A stretch of 64,000 nt of DNA from JBFHIZ01 sp963666475. Its GTDB lineage: Bacteria; Bacillota; Clostridia; Lachnospirales; Lachnospiraceae. The notes under the pieces are model-generated. The model saw only the letters and a program-made list of their open reading frames with translations, had not been told where the DNA came from and searched no databases. The translations under genes were made by a program, and so were the position numbers. The stretch's first letter is position 1, and the number at the start of each line of letters is the position of its first letter. The DNA lies in contig OY762821.2 in the NCBI GenBank assembly GCA_963666475.2, forward strand, positions 124,001-188,000, in the 5' to 3' direction. Of this stretch, positions 62,172 through 64,000 are shown in pieces.

Positions 62172-62618
62172 TTGGAAAAGATTGAAGACATAACTTATGG
62201 ACATAAACTATGGGATAAAACAATTGAGTTTTCAGAAAAATGTTCTTGGAGAGCAGGCCGATATCTAGCTCTGAAAATGAAAAATAATGATTTTGAAAAT
62301 AATGAGCGAGTTATTATCGCTTTGGATGATGATAATATTACTGCGTTCTGTACATTTATAAATAAAGATGAATTGCCACAAGAGTATGAGTTTACTCCTT
62401 TTATTGGTTTTGTGTTTGTGGATGAAAAGTATAGAGGGCATCGTTTGTCCGAAAAATTGATAGGAGTAGCCTGCAAAATTGCAAGGTCTCAAAATTATTC
62501 GAAAATATACATAATGAGTGGAGAGGTTGGATTGTATGAAAAATATGGTTTTATAAAAATAGGTGATTATAAAACTATATATGATTCTGAAGATCAGCTC
62601 TTTTGTATTGAGTTATAA
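62172..62618 (+). CDS. GNAT-family N-acetyltransferase
   Basis: A 148-aa acetyltransferase starting at TTG 62172 behind GGGAGAA. FIGFVFVDEKYRGHRLSEKLI holds the acetyl-CoA loop, followed by YSKIYIMSGEVGLYEKYGFI. Length is complete for one domain. It directly follows the remnant region and may use the promoter of the lost genes. Confidence 0.8.
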   Translation: MEKIEDITYGHKLWDKTIEFSEKCSWRAGRYLALKMKNNDFENNERVIIALDDDNITAFCTFINKDELPQEYEFTPFIGFVFVDEKYRGHRLSEKLIGVACKIARSQNYSKIYIMSGEVGLYEKYGFIKIGDYKTIYDSEDQLFCIEL

Positions 62619-62659
62619 TTTGAATATATAAGTGGTTCGAAATTTCTTCCTAGTATTAT

Positions 62660-62790
62660 AGTGGAAGAAAACAGAAATAATTGTAATTATACTTGAAAGT
62701 AAGATTTAAAGTTATAGGGGGAGAAAGTGTGGAATTAAAGCTTGACATGTTGGAACAGGTGGTAATCTTCCAACTTGCATTTTTATTTTA
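62660..62790 (+). other. Possible seventh, diverged copy of the leader-hairpin element
   Basis: GATTTAAAGTTATAGGGGGA followed by CTTGACATGTTGGAA resembles copy F (TTTAAGGAGTATATAAGGGG, then TTTGACATTATGGAA). A GTTGGAA/TTCCAAC stem (about 62751-62773) is followed by a T-rich stretch. The CCATGC core is lost and the promoter match is weak, so this is a tentative call. Confidence 0.3.
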
Positions 62791-62966
62791 ATTTTACGAG
62801 TTATCCTATTCGTAATGCAATGAACATTCTAGAGAACGAATTTTACCATTATGACACACCTTGTACAATTCAAAACCAACTTAATATGTTTGAAATAGCT
62901 GGTTTCTTAAATGCTGAAAAAGTATTTCGAATTGAGAACACTACGATTATAATTGCATATAAGTAA
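62775..62966 (+). pseudogene. 3' remnant of a SAM-dependent methyltransferase gene
   Basis: A 63-codon open frame whose end, YHYDTPCTIQNQLNMFEIAG with FRIENTTIIIAYK, matches the C-terminal tail common to class I methyltransferases of Clostridia. The SAM-binding half is absent, and there is no usable ribosome binding site before the first ATG. I read it as a deletion remnant. Confidence 0.65.
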
Positions 62967-63047
62967 TTTTATTAAATAATACGCAGAATAAGAATTTGAA
63001 CTATATAGAAGAGTATAGAATTTTACTGAAAAGGAAAGGAGCTTTTC

Positions 63048-63728
63048 GTGAAATGTTATGGTAAAAAGACAAAAAATGAATTAGTTTTATACGTTGATGA
63101 CGTTGAGGCACAATACGAAGAAAATGTAATAGCGGGATGGTATAAAAAAACGGCGAGTGGTTACTGTAAAATCTTCAATATGACTGATAAAGATAATGGT
63201 GTAACCGATGCAGATATTTCTATTATATGTGCTAATTTTTCAAAATTAGGTCCTGTTATGTTTGAAGGCTGTTTGGATTGGAAGAAAGCACTTTTAATTA
63301 TTGCTGATAAATTTTCGGAAAACAATATAGAATGGTATGTTTTTGGTAGCGTAAGCGATGTTTTAAGAGGGATAAATATAATTCCTCATGATTTGGATAT
63401 TATTGTTCATACGAAAGATTTTGTCAAAGTAAAAGATATTTTTTTGGACTGTGTTGTAGAGCCATTTATGGATTGTAAAAATAATTGGATAGTGCGTTAT
63501 TTTGGCAGAATGTCTATATTGAATTCATATGTTGATGTTGTTGCAGCTGAAAGTTTAAATGCCGAGAATCATTCATATGACAATATTTCTTGGAATGGTC
63601 ACAATATTTTGATTGAACTTTTTGACAATAGATATAATCTTGAGCTAAAGCGTAACCGACCAGAAAGAATCAAAGCTATGGATGAGTATAGATATGAAAT
63701 GAAACAAACAAAAAAGCAAAATTCTTAA
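63048..63728 (+). CDS. Nucleotidyltransferase-like domain protein
   Basis: A 226-aa protein starting at GTG 63048 behind AAAGGAG. The first 65 residues are beta-rich (NELVLYVDDVEAQYEENVIA). The rest resembles a minimal nucleotidyltransferase: YVFGSVSDVLRGINIIPHDLDIIVHT has the GS motif and the D-x-D pair, followed by NSYVDVVAAES, which supplies the third Asp. The substrate is unknown; the family includes antibiotic-modifying and antitoxin-type enzymes. Confidence 0.75.
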   Translation: MKCYGKKTKNELVLYVDDVEAQYEENVIAGWYKKTASGYCKIFNMTDKDNGVTDADISIICANFSKLGPVMFEGCLDWKKALLIIADKFSENNIEWYVFGSVSDVLRGINIIPHDLDIIVHTKDFVKVKDIFLDCVVEPFMDCKNNWIVRYFGRMSILNSYVDVVAAESLNAENHSYDNISWNGHNILIELFDNRYNLELKRNRPERIKAMDEYRYEMKQTKKQNS

Positions 63729-63797
63729 CACGAAAAATTTTAGATATAGGATAGTGAATATGAAGATAAAGGGGAATAATCAGGGGGGGAATGTATT

Positions 63798-64000
63798 ATG
63801 AAAAAGGTAGTGTTACTTTTAGTGTTATTATCAATGTTTGTATTAAGTGGATGTGCAAAATCTTCTGAAGAAGAAATGTCGAATAGGATGTTTCCTTTGG
63901 AGTTAGAAGAAAATGAACAGCAAATTGTGGATTTTATAACAGCACCTGATTATGCAGTTTTATTGTCTACTTCACTGAATGAAACTGTTAAATGGGCAAC
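63798..64000 (+). CDS. Lipoprotein, 3' end outside the window
   Basis: Translation starts at ATG 63798 behind AGGGGGGGAAT. The signal MKKVVLLLVLLSMFVLSGC (Cys19) has a clear lipobox, followed by AKSSEEEMSNRMFPLELEE. The frame stays open to the edge of the window. Too little is visible to name it. Confidence 0.78.
   Translation, partial: MKKVVLLLVLLSMFVLSGCAKSSEEEMSNRMFPLELEENEQQIVDFITAPDYAVLLSTSLNETVKWA

Noticed and set aside
1..64000. rRNA, tRNA, insertion sequences, prophage or plasmid origin
   Set aside because: I saw no matching conserved sequences, transposase or integrase proteins, or replication genes on either strand.

Overview
The window is AT-rich and carries AGGAGG-type ribosome binding sites, many small lipoproteins, a GHKL/LytTR regulatory pair, a radical-SAM anaerobic sulfatase maturase, VanW and VanZ homologues and a C_GCAxxG_C_C protein. 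Together these suggest the chromosome of a strictly anaerobic gut-type Clostridia, most likely Lachnospiraceae. Every gene I can support except one (42653-43213) reads on the + strand. I see no tRNA, rRNA, transposase, integrase, phage module or CRISPR array. Layout: (1) 1-1138 is the C-terminal end of a large secreted glycosidase with a GH59 (galactocerebrosidase)-like lectin domain, followed by about 500 bp of non-coding DNA with small repeats. (2) 1.7-13.4 kb holds small regulators and enzymes: a MerR-like and an XRE regulator, an alpha/beta hydrolase, a HAD phosphatase, an AAA/DUF4143 ATPase, several GNAT acetyltransferases (one fused to a HAD-like domain, one fused to an HExxH metallopeptidase), a 5'-truncated amj and a frameshifted CPBP-like gene. 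It ends with a membrane protein and winged-helix regulator behind a perfect palindromic operator. (3) 13.4-29 kb starts with an ECF sigma factor and anti-sigma pair behind an ECF-type promoter. It continues with lipoproteins, an S51-like peptidase, a frameshifted vanW, a secreted gluzincin-like protein, a nitroreductase, an RHH repressor with its own operator, a NERD-HRDC protein and small transporter or membrane genes. (4) 29.1-38.6 kb is the most coherent system: a LytTR response regulator and GHKL kinase, then a lipoprotein with a duplicated domain, a double membrane-anchored GH3 enzyme with inverted domain order, a small membrane protein, a membrane-anchored Cys-type sulfatase and its radical-SAM maturase, closed by a terminator. 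I infer a cell-surface sulfated-glycan utilisation locus. (5) 38.7-47.2 kb holds pepT, an interrupted NERD gene, an SDR, a methyltransferase, small membrane proteins, a CPBP protease and a class C beta-lactamase-like protein. (6) 47.3-64 kb is a chain of lipoproteins and membrane-anchored unknowns with a VanZ, a DUF3048 protein and a tandem duplication that has partly decayed. The signal I rate highest that ordinary features do not explain is a dispersed element found six times in the same orientation (about 1.13, 9.13, 15.26, 22.94, 40.00 and 47.24 kb), with a possible seventh copy near 62.7 kb. Each copy has a sigma-A promoter, a short purine-rich leader and a hairpin built on CCATGC/GCATGG followed by a T tract, predicting RNAs of about 55-87 nt upstream of unrelated genes. 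The outer stem base pairs change in a compensated way between copies, so the RNA structure appears to be under selection. A second theme is gene decay: amj has lost its 5' end, the CPBP-like gene, vanW and a NERD gene each carry one frameshift (the NERD one is a perfect 7-bp tandem duplication), and remnants of duplicated genes lie at 61.8-62.2 kb and 62.8 kb.
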